Of a stretch of 64,000 nucleotides of DNA, positions 10,323-22,034 are shown piece after piece. The translations under genes were made by a program, and so were the position numbers. The first letter of the stretch is position 1. Each line of letters starts with the position of its first letter. The stretch is from JAJXXT01 sp963764465 (GTDB taxonomy: Bacteria; Pseudomonadota; Alphaproteobacteria; Acetobacterales; Acetobacteraceae). Location: assembly GCA_963764465.1 (NCBI GenBank), contig CAVXSO010000006.1, forward strand, positions 1,054,001 through 1,118,000, in the 5' to 3' direction. Below the pieces are notes generated by a model, which had not been told where the DNA came from, searched no databases, and worked only from the letters and a program-made list of their open reading frames with translations.

Positions 10323-10664
10323 TCAGGCCTCGGGGAGGCGGGCGACGAGGGTGGCCATCTCGCCGCGCAGGGCGGCGGCGGCTTCGGCGACGGCGAGGGC
10401 GGCGGTGGCGAGGCCGGCGCGGGTGGCCTCCGCCTGGGCGATGGTCATGCCGTGCCGGGAGGCGGCTTCCAGCGCGGCGGCGCCGACGGCGCCGGCGGCG
10501 CCGGCGATGGCGTGGCAGGCGCGGCGGAAGGATTCCGCGTCCGCGACATCGGCTGCGCGGGCGACGTCTGGCAGCAGGCGGTCGAGGTCCGTGCCGAAGA
10601 GGACGAGGATGGAGCGGACGTCGGTTGCCGGCAGGTCCGCGAGGAGGTCCGCGGCGAGGGTCAT
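10323..10664 (-). CDS. Hpt-domain phosphotransfer protein
   Basis: A 113-aa, all-helical, Ala-rich protein. The sequence RRACHAIAGAAGAVGA matches the Hpt motif, in which a His accepts phosphate from a kinase receiver and passes it on; the usual Lys two residues after the His is replaced by Ile (HAIAG rather than HxLKG). It is located 15 bases upstream of the NtrC-type regulator gene, which is the likely recipient. Two hybrid kinases in this window (4267-6930 and 12799-15501) end in receiver domains and lack a clear C-terminal Hpt, so either could in principle feed it; that link is inference. Confidence 0.8.
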   Translation of the reverse strand: MTLAADLLADLPATDVRSILVLFGTDLDRLLPDVARAADVADAESFRRACHAIAGAAGAVGAAALEAASRHGMTIAQAEATRAGLATAALAVAEAAAALRGEMATLVARLPEA

Positions 10665-10700
10665 GGGCGGGCTCCCATTTCAGGCTGTTGGGGCCTGCCT

Positions 10701-10748
10701 GCAAGTTGGGGCTGGCGTGCCGGGAGGGGACACGCCAGCCCCGCTTGC
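10701..10748 (-). terminator. Long GC-rich hairpin between STAS and Hpt genes
   Basis: A near-perfect inverted repeat: GGGGCTGGCGTG (10708-10719) pairs with CACGCCAGCCCC (10731-10742), extended by GCAAG and CTTGC on the outside, around an 11-base loop. It lies in the 115-base gap between the STAS gene and the Hpt gene. No U-run follows on the minus strand. It may be a partial terminator or attenuator that lowers expression of the downstream signalling genes, or an mRNA stabiliser. Structure is seen; function is inferred. Confidence 0.5.
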
Positions 10749-10779
10749 GGGCTGCTGGCCAGCATCAGGGAGGTGGGGG

Positions 10780-11136
10780 TCAGCGGGCCAGAGCCCAACC
10801 GAAATGGGCGGCGGCGGCACGGCGCGGAGACGAGGGCGCGACACCGAGGATGGAGGCGATGCCGAGGTCGCGCAGCAGGCGAAGCGGTTGGCCGGAAGCG
10901 CCCTGCACCGAGAGCTTGCGGCCCTGGGCGGCGAGGCGGCGGAAGAGGAAGGAGAAGGCGCCGATGGCGGAACCGTCCAGCATCGAGACGTTGGCGATGT
11001 CGAGCACCACGTCCGAGCGGTTGAGCTGGATGACGGCTTCCATGCCCTCGAGCAGGTCGGGGGCGGATGAGCCGTCGAGGCAGCCGCGAAGAACCAGCCG
11101 CACCGTGTTGGACTCGCACATGATTCCGTCGAACAT
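10780..11136 (-). CDS. STAS-domain protein (anti-sigma factor antagonist type)
   Basis: A 118-aa protein consisting of one STAS domain. The hallmark segment VVLDIANVSMLDGSAIGAF contains the Ser of the D-G/S-S-A-I-G motif that is phosphorylated in SpoIIAA/RsbV-type proteins. The ATG at 11136 is preferred (GAGGA just upstream); an in-frame TTG at 11175 would add 13 residues. Such proteins switch an anti-sigma/kinase partner. None is adjacent, but the downstream Hpt, NtrC regulator and sugar transferase genes suggest a signalling operon controlling polysaccharide synthesis. A hairpin at 10701-10748 separates this gene from the Hpt gene. Confidence 0.82.
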   Translation of the reverse strand: MFDGIMCESNTVRLVLRGCLDGSSAPDLLEGMEAVIQLNRSDVVLDIANVSMLDGSAIGAFSFLFRRLAAQGRKLSVQGASGQPLRLLRDLGIASILGVAPSSPRRAAAAHFGWALAR

Positions 11137-11492
11137 CGTCCTCGGTTCCGAAGTGATCCGTGCTTCCCTCCGCAAGCGGCATGCCAGAGATTTTTCCCCG
11201 TTTCATGGGGTTTTAGCGGGAGCATTTTGCGAATTGCAAGGCAAAACGGAATTTCGCGAGTCGCGAGTTTGCAATTTGCGAGCAACCATGGCGGGAAAGC
11301 CGCCCGCGCAGGTTGTCCGGGGGCTCCGGGTTCGGGCGGGCCAGCCTGGCGTTCGCGCGGCGCGTGCGGAGCGGGGCGGGCGTTCTCGCGGCCCGGCGGG
11401 GCCGTGCCCGGGGCGCTGGCCGGGGGGGGGCCGGGAGGACGTGGCGGTGGGTGACGCTCTGGGGCCGATGACGCTGGGCGGATGACGCCGCG
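11137..11492. other. Intergenic stretch, promoter region of STAS operon
   Basis: No gene is supported here. An AT-richer core (about 11180-11290) with a run of A and T bases just upstream of the STAS gene stands out against the GC-rich surroundings and is the likely promoter zone of the STAS-Hpt-NtrC-sugar transferase operon. The part nearer 11492 is GC-rich filler with a G-run (about 11422-11430) after the end of the convergently placed CDF exporter gene. Confidence 0.4.
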
Positions 11493-12476
11493 CTAGATGA
11501 CCTCCGCGGGGGCGAGGGCGCAGGTGCGGGCGAGTTCCGGGGTTTCGACCTGGAAGGTGGCGTGGCCGATGCGGAAGCGGGCGCGGACCGCCTCCTCCGC
11601 GGCACGGATCAGCGTGGCGGGGTCGCCGCCGCCCTGCACGAGATGGGCGGTGAGCGCCGTCGCGGTGGTGCTGAGGCCCCAGACGTGGAGATCGTGGACA
11701 TCCGCAACACCTGGCAGGGCGCGCAGGGTGGCCTCGACCTGCGCGAGGTCGATGCCCTCCGGCACGGCGTCCATCGCCAGGTTCATGGAATCGCGCAGCA
11801 GGCCCCAGGTGCCGATGACGATGACCGCGACGATGGCGAGGCTGGTGACCGGGTCCAGCCAGTCCCAGCCGGTGAGCGCGATGAGCAGGCCGGTGATGAC
11901 GACGCCCGCCGAGACGGCGGCGTCCGCGGCCATGTGCAGGAAGGTGCCCTTGAGGTTGAGGTCGTCGTGCCGGCCGCGCATGAACATCAGGGCGGTGGCG
12001 CCGTTGACGAGGATGCCGAGGGCGGCGACGAGCATCACCGTGGTGCCGGCGACGGGCGCGGGCGCGCCGAAGCGGCGGACGGCCTCGAGGGCGATGGCGC
12101 CGCAGCTGACCAGCAGCACCACCGCGTTGGCAAGCGAGGCAAGGATGGTGCCGCGGCCCCAGCCATAGGTGCGCGCGCTGGTGGGGCCTCGCCGGGCGAG
12201 GGTGGCGGCACCCCAGGCGAGGAGGAGGCCGAGGACGTCGCCGAAATTATGCGTGGCGTCGGCGAGCAGGGCCATGGAATGCGCGAGGACGCCGTAGAAG
12301 ACCTGGGCGGCGACGAAGCCGATGTTGAGCGCCGCGCCGACGGCGAAGGCGGTGCCGAAGGAGGCCGGGGCGTGGCTGTGGGCGCCGGGGCCGTGGGCGT
12401 GGCCGTGATGCCCGTGGTTGTGGGCGGGGCGTTGGCCATGCGCGTGATCGTGGTCGGGGGCGTGGTCGTGCGCCAT
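11493..12476 (-). CDS. Cation diffusion facilitator (CDF) metal exporter
   Basis: A 327-aa inner-membrane exporter of the CzcD/ZitB type. The start at 12476 is chosen because the protein then opens with a His-rich metal-binding tail (MAHDHAPDHDHAHGQ and more His-Gly pairs to about residue 36). Six membrane segments follow. The transport-site motifs are DATHNFGD in helix 2 and HMAADA in helix 5, giving the two His/Asp pairs typical for Zn2+ (also Co2+/Cd2+) transport coupled to protons. A cytoplasmic C-terminal domain follows from about residue 240, with VADVHDLHVWGLS. It is monocistronic, with no adjacent metal regulator. Confidence 0.93.
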   Translation of the reverse strand: MAHDHAPDHDHAHGQRPAHNHGHHGHAHGPGAHSHAPASFGTAFAVGAALNIGFVAAQVFYGVLAHSMALLADATHNFGDVLGLLLAWGAATLARRGPTSARTYGWGRGTILASLANAVVLLVSCGAIALEAVRRFGAPAPVAGTTVMLVAALGILVNGATALMFMRGRHDDLNLKGTFLHMAADAAVSAGVVITGLLIALTGWDWLDPVTSLAIVAVIVIGTWGLLRDSMNLAMDAVPEGIDLAQVEATLRALPGVADVHDLHVWGLSTTATALTAHLVQGGGDPATLIRAAEEAVRARFRIGHATFQVETPELARTCALAPAEVI

Positions 12477-12748
12477 TGGTTGCCCCCTATGGCCGGGCGC
12501 GGGGTGGGACGCGGTTGCGCGCGCGAGCGGCGCCCGAGCCCCCTGCCCCGCCGCATGCGGACCTCGTCGCAGAGGCGGCCGTGGCATCGCGCGGGCCGAC
12601 GCGCGGCGCGAGGCGGGCGGCACGGGCGAGGTCGCGGGGCGGCGCGGGCCGGGTCATCGGGGCATCATAGCGGGATCCGGGCGGGGTGGGCGATGGCGTC
12701 GGGCATGGCGCTCAGCCGGGGCGCCTGCTTGCCGGGCTGGCCCAGTGG

Positions 12749-12798
12749 TCAGGTGGTCACGAGTGCTCAGGTGGTCACGAGGTCAGGGGGCCAGGAGG
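12749..12798. repeat. Short direct repeats between CDF and hybrid kinase genes
   Basis: TCAGGTGGTCACGAG occurs at 12749-12763 and again at 12767-12781, followed by a looser copy with GGTCAGG and TCAGGTGG. The 12477-12798 gap holds no supported gene; the rest is GC-rich with no clear signal. These look like slippage repeats at the 3' end of the kinase gene. Confidence 0.6.
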
Positions 12799-15501
<2,703 letters not shown>

Positions 15502-15575
15502 TGCGGGCGACCATGGCACAGGCCGGCGTGCCGGGGAAACGGCTCTATGTTTTGTTATGTTATGGTTCGCGTCTG

Positions 15576-16109
15576 TTATGAATTGCGCGGGTTACGGGGC
15601 GCGGCTGCCACGGATTGCGCGCGCTTGCGGGGCGGCGGCGCGGGGCGTGGGGCCGGCCGATGGGCGGGCGTGGCGGCGCGCTCCTTCGCGGCGCGATTTT
15701 TGGCGGGGCGCTTCCTGGGGGTGTCGTCCACGTGGTGTGCGAGTGGGAGGTGCGCGAGCGGGGGGCGCGCGACGCGCCGGGGGGCGACGAGGGCGTGGCT
15801 GCGGCGGACGATGAAGGCGACCTCGTCCCAGTCGACCTCATCCCGGGCGGGTGCCGGGCGCAGGTAAAGGCCGACCCAGCCCTTGTGGCCGAGATAGGGC
15901 GGGCGGAAGAAGCGCGCGGGCGCGGCCTCGATGAGCATGGCGGCGGCGCCGGGCGGGGCCTTGCACCAGACCGCCTCGCGGTCGTGATGGGCGCTGGCGA
16001 GCGCGAAGATGCGGCGGCCGACGCGGAAGGTGGGGATTTCCCAGGTTTCCTGCTCCACCGCTTCCGGCAGGGCGAGGCAGATGCGACGCAGGCGGGCGAT
16101 GGGGGACAT
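15576..16109 (-). CDS. MmcQ/YjbR-family protein with basic C-terminal tail
   Basis: A 177-aa protein. Residues about 1-118 form a MmcQ/YjbR (CyaY-like fold) domain, recognisable from ICLALPEAVEQETW near the N-terminus, the F-R-V-G-x-R-I-F strand, the W-C-K-A strand and YLGHKGWVGLYL. Residues about 119-177 are an Arg/Lys/Pro/Ala-rich tail typical of nucleic-acid-binding extensions. The domain family is described as DNA-binding-like but its function is unknown. The start ATG overlaps the stop of the TMEM175-like gene by one base, so it is the last gene of a tightly coupled four-gene operon with malonyl-CoA decarboxylase and a transketolase-like enzyme. Confidence 0.85.
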   Translation of the reverse strand: MSPIARLRRICLALPEAVEQETWEIPTFRVGRRIFALASAHHDREAVWCKAPPGAAAMLIEAAPARFFRPPYLGHKGWVGLYLRPAPARDEVDWDEVAFIVRRSHALVAPRRVARPPLAHLPLAHHVDDTPRKRPAKNRAAKERAATPAHRPAPRPAPPPRKRAQSVAAAPRNPRNS

Positions 16110-16753
16110 CAGCCGAGCCGGCGCAGGAGCGGCAGGCGGGGGGCGAGCGCGTAGTTGAGCTGCACGAGCAGGATGAAGCCGAGGCTCCAGTACGTACCGA
16201 TGACGCAGAGGGCGGCGCCGAGGGCGTAGAGCGCCTGGGCGGTGATGATGCGGTGCTCCACGCCGTCGCCGAGGCGCGCGCGGGCCTCTTCCTCGATGAG
16301 GGCGGCGCCGCGGGCGCAGCGCCAGGTGAGGAAGAGGGCGATGCCGAGGAGGAGGATGTTGAACCAGTAGACGAGAAGTGCGGTGCGATAGGTGGGGAAG
16401 CCCGCCATCAGCGAGGTGGTGAAGGGCAGCAGCGTGACCGCGAAGAGAAAGAAGAGGTGCAGCCAGGTGATGTCGCGGTTGGACCGGGCGAGATGATTGA
16501 GCTGGGTCTGCTGGCCGACCCAGAAGATGCCGAGGGTGAGGAAGCTCATCGCGTAGATGCCGAGGCGCGGCGCGAGATGGACCAGGGCCGCGACGAGGCC
16601 GGCCTCGCGCGCGATGCCGGCGGCTTGCGGCACGTGCAGGTCCAGCACCAGCAGCGTCATGGCGACGGCGAAGATGCCGTCGGAGAGGGCGGCGAGGCGC
16701 TCGACGCTGCCACCGGCGGCGAGGTTGTAGAGGGAGAGGCGCGGGTGCCGCAT
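16109..16753 (-). CDS. TMEM175/DUF1211-family membrane channel protein
   Basis: A 214-aa membrane protein with about six hydrophobic segments. The signature of prokaryotic TMEM175 channels is present near the N-terminus: RLAALSDGIFAVAMTLLVLD, matching the R-x-x-x-F-S-D-G-x-F-A motif with Leu in place of the usual first Phe. Bacterial members are K+-permeable channels assembled from several subunits. It overlaps the transketolase-like gene upstream and the MmcQ gene downstream by single bases (ATGA-type junctions), so it is translationally coupled to both. Why a K+ channel sits with a decarboxylase and a TPP enzyme is unclear. Confidence 0.85.
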   Translation of the reverse strand: MRHPRLSLYNLAAGGSVERLAALSDGIFAVAMTLLVLDLHVPQAAGIAREAGLVAALVHLAPRLGIYAMSFLTLGIFWVGQQTQLNHLARSNRDITWLHLFFLFAVTLLPFTTSLMAGFPTYRTALLVYWFNILLLGIALFLTWRCARGAALIEEEARARLGDGVEHRIITAQALYALGAALCVIGTYWSLGFILLVQLNYALAPRLPLLRRLG

Positions 16754-19206
16754 CAGCCCAGCAGGGCGGCGGCGCAGGCGTCGAGGATGGCGTCGGTGTC
16801 GATGCCGTATTCGCGGTAGAGGTCCGGGATGTCGCCGCCCTGGCCGAAATGGTCGGGGCCGAGGGGGATGACGCGCTGGCCGCGCACGGCGCCGAGCCAG
16901 GCATGGGCGGCGGGGTGGCCGTCCAGCACCGAGACGATCGCGGCACCCGGCGCGAGGGGGGCGAGGATCGTTTCGATGTGCGATGTGGCGTGCGTGCCCC
17001 CGCGGCGGGCGCGGGCGGCGGCGAGCCAGCCGGCGTGCAGGCGGTCCGGGCTGGTGATGGCGAGGAGGCCGGCGCCGGGGACTTCATCCGCGAGCTGGGC
17101 GAAGGCTTCGTGCGCCTCCGGGGCGACCGGGCCCTGGTAGGCGATGGCGATGCGCGAGGATTGCGACGGCGGAACGACCCAGTGGGCGCCCAGGATGACG
17201 TGCTCGGCGTCGAGCGGGCGGGCGGCTTGTTCGAGCTGGCGGGTGGAGAGGCGCAGCCAGACGGCGCTGCCGTCCGGCTTCTGCATGTGGGCAAGCGCGT
17301 GGCGCAGCAGGATGGCGAGTTCGTCGGCGTGGGCGGGCTCGTAGCTGGCCAGCCGATCCGTGCTGAGGCCGATGAGCGGCGTGTTGACGGACTGGTGCTG
17401 GCCGCCCTCCGGCGCCAGCGTGATGCCGGACGGGGTGGAGACGAGGAGGAAGCGCGCGTCCTGGTAGCAGGCGTAGAGCAGCGCATCGAGGCCGCGGTTC
17501 ACGAACGGGTCGTAGACGGTGCCGACGGGGAGCAGGCGGGCGCCGTGCAGGGCCGTGGAAAGGCCGGCGGCGGCGAGGACGAGGAAGAGGTTCTGCTCGG
17601 CGATGCCGAGTTCCACGTGCTGGCCGCTGGGTGTCATGCCCCAGCGCTGGGCGGAGGCGAGCTTGGCGTCGCGGAAGACGTCGTTGCGGGTGTGACGGTC
17701 GAACACGCCGCGGCGGTTCACCCAGGGGCCGAGATTGGTGGAGACGGTGACGTCGGGCGAGGTGGTGAGGATGTGGGCGGCGAGATCCTTCGCCTCGCCC
17801 TGGCCGCGGCCGATCTCGGCGAGGATTTCGCCGAAGGCCGCCTGGGTGCTGAGCCTGCGGCCGGGGAAGCGGGGCGCGGGAAGGGTCGCGGGGACGTGGA
17901 TTTCGGGTGCCGAGAGGGCGCGGCCCCGGGGCGAGAGCGGTTTCGCGAAGGGAACGGACTTGATAAAGGACAGCAACGAATCCGGCTTCTCGACGCCTTC
18001 CGTGAGGTCCCACTCGTGGCCCTCCCGCACGCCCATCTGTGCGCGGAAGCCCTCCATCTGCTCGGGCGACATGAGGCCGGCGTGGTTGTCCTTGTGGCCG
18101 GCGAAGGGCAGGCCCATGCCCTTGATGGTGTAGGCGATGAAACAGGTGGGCTGATCGCCGGCGGCGTCCGCCGCGCGGAAGGCTTCCAGCAGCGTGCCGA
18201 GGTCGTGGCCGCCGAGATTGGTCATGAGGGCCGCGAGCTCGGCGTCCGACAGCGGGTCGATGATGGCGCGCAGGCCCTGGTCGCGGCCGTGGTCCGCGAG
18301 CAGCGCCGCGCGCCAGGCGGCACCGCCCTGGAAGGTGATGGCGGAGTATAGCGAGTTGGGGCAGTCGTCGATCCAGGAGCGCAACGTTTCGCCTCCGGGA
18401 CGGGCGAAGGCGGCTTCGAGCAGGCGGCCGTATTTGAGGGTGACGACGTTCCAGCCCATGTCGCGGAACAGGCCCTCGATGCGGCCGAAGAGGCGGTCCG
18501 GCACGACGGAATCGAGGCTCTGGCGGTTGTAGTCCACCACCCACCACACGTCGCGGATGTCGTGCTTCCAGCCCTCCAGCAGGGCCTCGTAGATGTTGCC
18601 CTCGTCGAGTTCCGCATCGCCCGCGACCGCGATGTGGCGGCCGCGCGGCAGGCCCTCCGGCGCGAGGCCGTGCAGGCGTACGTAGTCCGCCATCAGCGCC
18701 GAGAAGCTGGTGAGTGCGACGCCGAGGCCGACGGAGCCGGTGGAGAAATCCACCTCCGCGCCGTCCTTGACCCGCGACGGATAGGGCTGGGCGCCACCGA
18801 ACGAGCGCAGGCCCTGCATCTTTTCGACGGTCTGGCGGCCGAGGAGGAGGTTGATGGCGTGGAAGACGGGGCCGGCGTGGGGCTTTACCGCCACGCGGTC
18901 CTGCGGGCGGAGGATGGCGAAGTAGAGCGCCGTCATGATGGCGGTGCAGGAGGCACAGGACGCCTGGTGGCCGCCGACCTTGAGCCCGTCGCGGTTGGGG
19001 CGGATGTGGTTGGCGTTGTGGATCATCCAGGCGCTGAGCCAGAGCAGCTTCTTCTCGACCGCGCGCAGGCTGGCGAGGAGCGCGTCGTCCGACATGGTGG
19101 CGGCCGGGGTGGCGGCAGCCGCGGCGGCGGCCGAGGTGGCGCGCGCCGGGATGGCGGGGGCCGCGCTGGCGCGGCGGGCGGGGACGTTCACGATCTCGGC
19201 GGTCAT
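16753..19206 (-). CDS. Transketolase-like TPP-dependent enzyme (AceE-like)
   Basis: An 817-aa cytoplasmic enzyme with the three-domain transketolase/homodimeric-E1 layout. An Ala-rich leader (to about residue 37) precedes the conserved start, so M38 (19095) could be the real initiator. The TPP/Mg motif is GDAELDEGN at 196-204 followed by Asn227. The second domain carries the catalytic-Glu region ELGIAEQN, and early His residues (HNANHIRPN, KPHAGP) fit the family. Sequence style is nearer AceE-like pyruvate dehydrogenase/transketolase relatives than sugar transketolase, so the donor is probably a 2-keto acid, but this is inference. It is coupled by ATGA overlap to the upstream malonyl-CoA decarboxylase gene, suggesting linked acetyl/malonyl-CoA metabolism. 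Confidence 0.85.
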   Translation of the reverse strand: MTAEIVNVPARRASAAPAIPARATSAAAAAAATPAATMSDDALLASLRAVEKKLLWLSAWMIHNANHIRPNRDGLKVGGHQASCASCTAIMTALYFAILRPQDRVAVKPHAGPVFHAINLLLGRQTVEKMQGLRSFGGAQPYPSRVKDGAEVDFSTGSVGLGVALTSFSALMADYVRLHGLAPEGLPRGRHIAVAGDAELDEGNIYEALLEGWKHDIRDVWWVVDYNRQSLDSVVPDRLFGRIEGLFRDMGWNVVTLKYGRLLEAAFARPGGETLRSWIDDCPNSLYSAITFQGGAAWRAALLADHGRDQGLRAIIDPLSDAELAALMTNLGGHDLGTLLEAFRAADAAGDQPTCFIAYTIKGMGLPFAGHKDNHAGLMSPEQMEGFRAQMGVREGHEWDLTEGVEKPDSLLSFIKSVPFAKPLSPRGRALSAPEIHVPATLPAPRFPGRRLSTQAAFGEILAEIGRGQGEAKDLAAHILTTSPDVTVSTNLGPWVNRRGVFDRHTRNDVFRDAKLASAQRWGMTPSGQHVELGIAEQNLFLVLAAAGLSTALHGARLLPVGTVYDPFVNRGLDALLYACYQDARFLLVSTPSGITLAPEGGQHQSVNTPLIGLSTDRLASYEPAHADELAILLRHALAHMQKPDGSAVWLRLSTRQLEQAARPLDAEHVILGAHWVVPPSQSSRIAIAYQGPVAPEAHEAFAQLADEVPGAGLLAITSPDRLHAGWLAAARARRGGTHATSHIETILAPLAPGAAIVSVLDGHPAAHAWLGAVRGQRVIPLGPDHFGQGGDIPDLYREYGIDTDAILDACAAALLG

Positions 19207-20636
19207 GGGGCGCTCCAGCCGCGGGCGAGGCGGCGGACGCTGGTCGGCGCGTTGCGCTTGCCCTCGCCGGCGTAGTCCTCGTGGTTCTGGTCGATGCGGG
19301 CGGGGTCGTAGAGGTAGTTCACCATGAGTCCGGCGCTTTCGCGCATTCCCTTTTCCGAGGTATCGGCGAGAAAGTTGATTCGTTCCACACGCGCACCGTT
19401 CGAGAGGTGGAAATGGGCAACTTGGTCCAGCGCGCGCCTGCCCGTGCCCTCGACAAGAAGGTACCGCGCGGCGAGGCGCTGGAGGATGGGATCGAGCAGG
19501 CGGACGGTCTGCTGGTTGCGCGGCCAGGCGCGGTTGTCGAGCGTGGCCCTGAGGCCGTCGGCGCCGGCGAGGGCGACGGATTCCTCGGCCGAGAAGAGCT
19601 TTTCCGTGTCGTCCGCGAGAGTCTTGTCGAGCCAGGCGCGGAAGCCGGGCATCGGCGAGAGGGTGGCGAAGTGGCGGATGTTGGGCAGTTCCTGCGACAG
19701 CAGGTCCACGACGCGCTTGATGAGGAAATTGCCGAAGCTGATGCCGTTGAGGCCGCGCTGGCAGTTGCTGATGGAGTAGAAGATGGCGCTGTCCGCCTGG
19801 GCGGGGTCGCCGGCGGGGGCGTGGGTGTCGAGCAGGCGCTGGATGCTGCCCGCCATGCCGGCGACGAGGGCGACTTCGACGAAGATCAGCGGCTCGGTGG
19901 GCATGCGGGGGTGGAAGAAGGCGTAGCAGCGACGGTCTGAGTCCAGCCGGTTCTTGAGGTCGCGCCAGCCGCGGATCTCGTGCACGGCCTCGTAGCCCAC
20001 GAGTTTTTCGAGCAGCGAGGCGGGGCTCGACCAGTCGATCTGGCGCAGTTCGAGGAAGCCGACATCGAACCAGCCGGAAAGCAGGGTCTTGAGGTCGTCC
20101 TCCAGCGCGGCGAGGGATTTGTTCCCATCGCTGAGGGCGGGGCGGCCGAGGGCGAGCAGGGCGGCGCGCAAATCGACGAGGAAGCGCATGCCGTCCGGGA
20201 TGGAGGTGAACTGGGTGAGCAGGCGGCGGCGCGGCGGCTCCAGCGCGCGGCGGAGTTTTGCCAGCGCCAGCGGGTCGCTGTCCTGGAGGTCCGCGGCCTG
20301 CTTGCGGATGGCGGCGGGGTCGGCGTCGAAGGTGGCGAGGATGGACAGGAATTCGCGGCGGCCGGCCTCGTCCGCGGCGAGGTAGGACTGGGCGAGGCGG
20401 GCGGCGCGGTTGCGCGCCGAAACCTCGCCGCCGCGGCCGGCGAGGCAGGCCTGCATCTGCGCCTCGATGCCCTCGTCCTCGCCGCCGACGGAGGCCGCCA
20501 TCTCGCGCCAGACGCTGGTGATGCGGGCGAGCGCGCGGTCCAGGAAGCTCGTGGGGGCGGCGGCCGGGGCCTGGATGGGCACCGGGGCGCCGTTGGAAGC
20601 GGCGTTGGAGGCGGCGGGCAAGGCGGTGTCTGGCAC
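19203..20636 (-). CDS. Malonyl-CoA decarboxylase
   Basis: A 477-aa enzyme converting malonyl-CoA to acetyl-CoA and CO2. The N-terminal helical domain (about 30-180) is followed by the GNAT-like catalytic domain with FFHPRMPTEPLIFVEVAL, a Ser in FATLSPMPGF and a His in VAHFHLSNGARVERINFLAD, matching the catalytic Ser/His of the family. GTG 20636 is chosen: CGGAG lies seven bases upstream and the longer frame reads into non-coding sequence. The first 27 residues are low-complexity Ala/Pro. The stop overlaps the transketolase-like start (ATGA), making this the first gene of the four-gene operon. No malonate uptake or activation genes are adjacent. Confidence 0.93.
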   Translation of the reverse strand: MPDTALPAASNAASNGAPVPIQAPAAAPTSFLDRALARITSVWREMAASVGGEDEGIEAQMQACLAGRGGEVSARNRAARLAQSYLAADEAGRREFLSILATFDADPAAIRKQAADLQDSDPLALAKLRRALEPPRRRLLTQFTSIPDGMRFLVDLRAALLALGRPALSDGNKSLAALEDDLKTLLSGWFDVGFLELRQIDWSSPASLLEKLVGYEAVHEIRGWRDLKNRLDSDRRCYAFFHPRMPTEPLIFVEVALVAGMAGSIQRLLDTHAPAGDPAQADSAIFYSISNCQRGLNGISFGNFLIKRVVDLLSQELPNIRHFATLSPMPGFRAWLDKTLADDTEKLFSAEESVALAGADGLRATLDNRAWPRNQQTVRLLDPILQRLAARYLLVEGTGRRALDQVAHFHLSNGARVERINFLADTSEKGMRESAGLMVNYLYDPARIDQNHEDYAGEGKRNAPTSVRRLARGWSAP

Positions 20637-20698
20637 AGGCGGGCTCCGGGCGGCGGAGCGCTCTTTATACAGGGAAATTAGGCTTTCGCGACGCCGGT

Positions 20699-22003
20699 TC
20701 AGCCGATGCGGGCGAGGGCCTGGGTGAGGTCGGCGATGATGTCGTCCACGTGCTCGATGCCGATGGAGACGCGGATGGTGGCGTCCGAGATGCCGAGGCG
20801 TTCGCGGATCTCGCGGGCGACGCCGGAGTGGACGGTGGTGGCGGGGTGGCAGACCAGGGATTCCGTGCCGCCGAGGCTGACCGCCAGCTTGAAGACCTGC
20901 AGCGCGTTGAGGAAGGCGAAGGCCTCCGCCTCGCCGCCCCTCATATCGCCCCTCTTGATATCGAACGAGAACGTCGTGCCGGCGCCGGTGCACTGGCGCG
21001 CGAACACGGCGCGGGCGGGGTCGTCCGCGGGCAGGAGCGACGGGTAGTAGACGCGGGCGACGTTCTGGTGCGCGGCGAGGAAGCGGGTCACGGCTTCCGC
21101 GTTGCGGCAGGCGGCGTGCATGCGCAGCGAGAGGGTTTCCAGCGAGCGCGAGAGCATCCAGGCGGAGTGCGGGTCGAGCTGGGTGCCGATGGCGCCGCGC
21201 AGGAGGCGGATGGGCTGCATGCGCGCCTTGCTGCCAAGGGCGGCGCCGGCGACGAGGTCCGAGTGGCCGCCGACATACTTGGTGAGCGAGTAGAGGACGA
21301 TGTCGGCGCCGTGCTGGAGCGGCTTCTGGAAGATGGGGCCGAGGAGGGTGTTGTCGCAGAGGATGGCGGGGCGGTGGCCATTTTGCCGCGCGGCGATCTC
21401 GTCCGCGACGGTGCGCATGAGGGCGAGGTCCACGAGCGTGTTGAGCGGGTTGGAGGGTGATTCGACGAGGATGACGCTGACGCGGCCGGCTGCCATTGCC
21501 GCCTCGGCGGCGGCGCGGACGGAGGCGGGGTTGATGCCGTCGGCGAAGCCCGTGGCGGCGACGCCGAACGGGGCGAGGGTGCGGGTGAGCAGTGTCTCGG
21601 TGCCGCCGTAGAGGGGCTGGGAATGCAGGATGGTGTCGCCGGGGCGGACATGGGCGAGCAGCGCCGTCGCGATCGCGGACATGCCGCTCGAGAAGATGAT
21701 CCCGGCCTCGGCGCCCTCGAAGACGGCAAGGCGGTCTTCCACGATTTCGCTGTTGGGGTGGTTGAAGCGGGAATAGACGAGGCCGCCCTCGTCGCCGGCG
21801 GGCGGTGTGCTGCGGCCGGCGGTGTAGTTGAAGAAGTCCCTGCCCTCCTCCGCGCTGCGGAAGACGAAGGTGGAGGTGAGGAAGACCGGCGGCTTGACCG
21901 CGCCCTCCGACAGGGCCGGGTCGTAGCCGTAGCCGAGCATCAGGGTTTCCGGATGCAGGGCGTGATTGCCGATGTGGTCCTTGCGGTAGCGGGCCGGTGC
22001 CAT
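20699..22003 (-). CDS. Cystathionine gamma-synthase/methionine gamma-lyase family PLP enzyme
   Basis: A 434-aa PLP-dependent enzyme of the Cys/Met metabolism family. The PLP Lys is K242 in SLTKYVGGHSD. Other hallmarks are YSRFNHPN near residue 77, SSGMSAIATALL near 105-116, LYGGTETLL near 131, and VSLGGTESLVCHPA near 375-388. The strong GGGGAGG upstream of ATG 22003 fixes the start. Members make or cleave thioether bonds (cystathionine synthesis, methionine or homocysteine lysis); which reaction applies is not decided here. It follows nnr on the same strand with a 31-base gap. It is cytoplasmic and expected to be a tetramer. Confidence 0.92.
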   Translation of the reverse strand: MAPARYRKDHIGNHALHPETLMLGYGYDPALSEGAVKPPVFLTSTFVFRSAEEGRDFFNYTAGRSTPPAGDEGGLVYSRFNHPNSEIVEDRLAVFEGAEAGIIFSSGMSAIATALLAHVRPGDTILHSQPLYGGTETLLTRTLAPFGVAATGFADGINPASVRAAAEAAMAAGRVSVILVESPSNPLNTLVDLALMRTVADEIAARQNGHRPAILCDNTLLGPIFQKPLQHGADIVLYSLTKYVGGHSDLVAGAALGSKARMQPIRLLRGAIGTQLDPHSAWMLSRSLETLSLRMHAACRNAEAVTRFLAAHQNVARVYYPSLLPADDPARAVFARQCTGAGTTFSFDIKRGDMRGGEAEAFAFLNALQVFKLAVSLGGTESLVCHPATTVHSGVAREIRERLGISDATIRVSIGIEHVDDIIADLTQALARIG

Positions 22004-22034
22004 GCGGGCCTCCCCTGGTTCGGGGCGGGGCATG

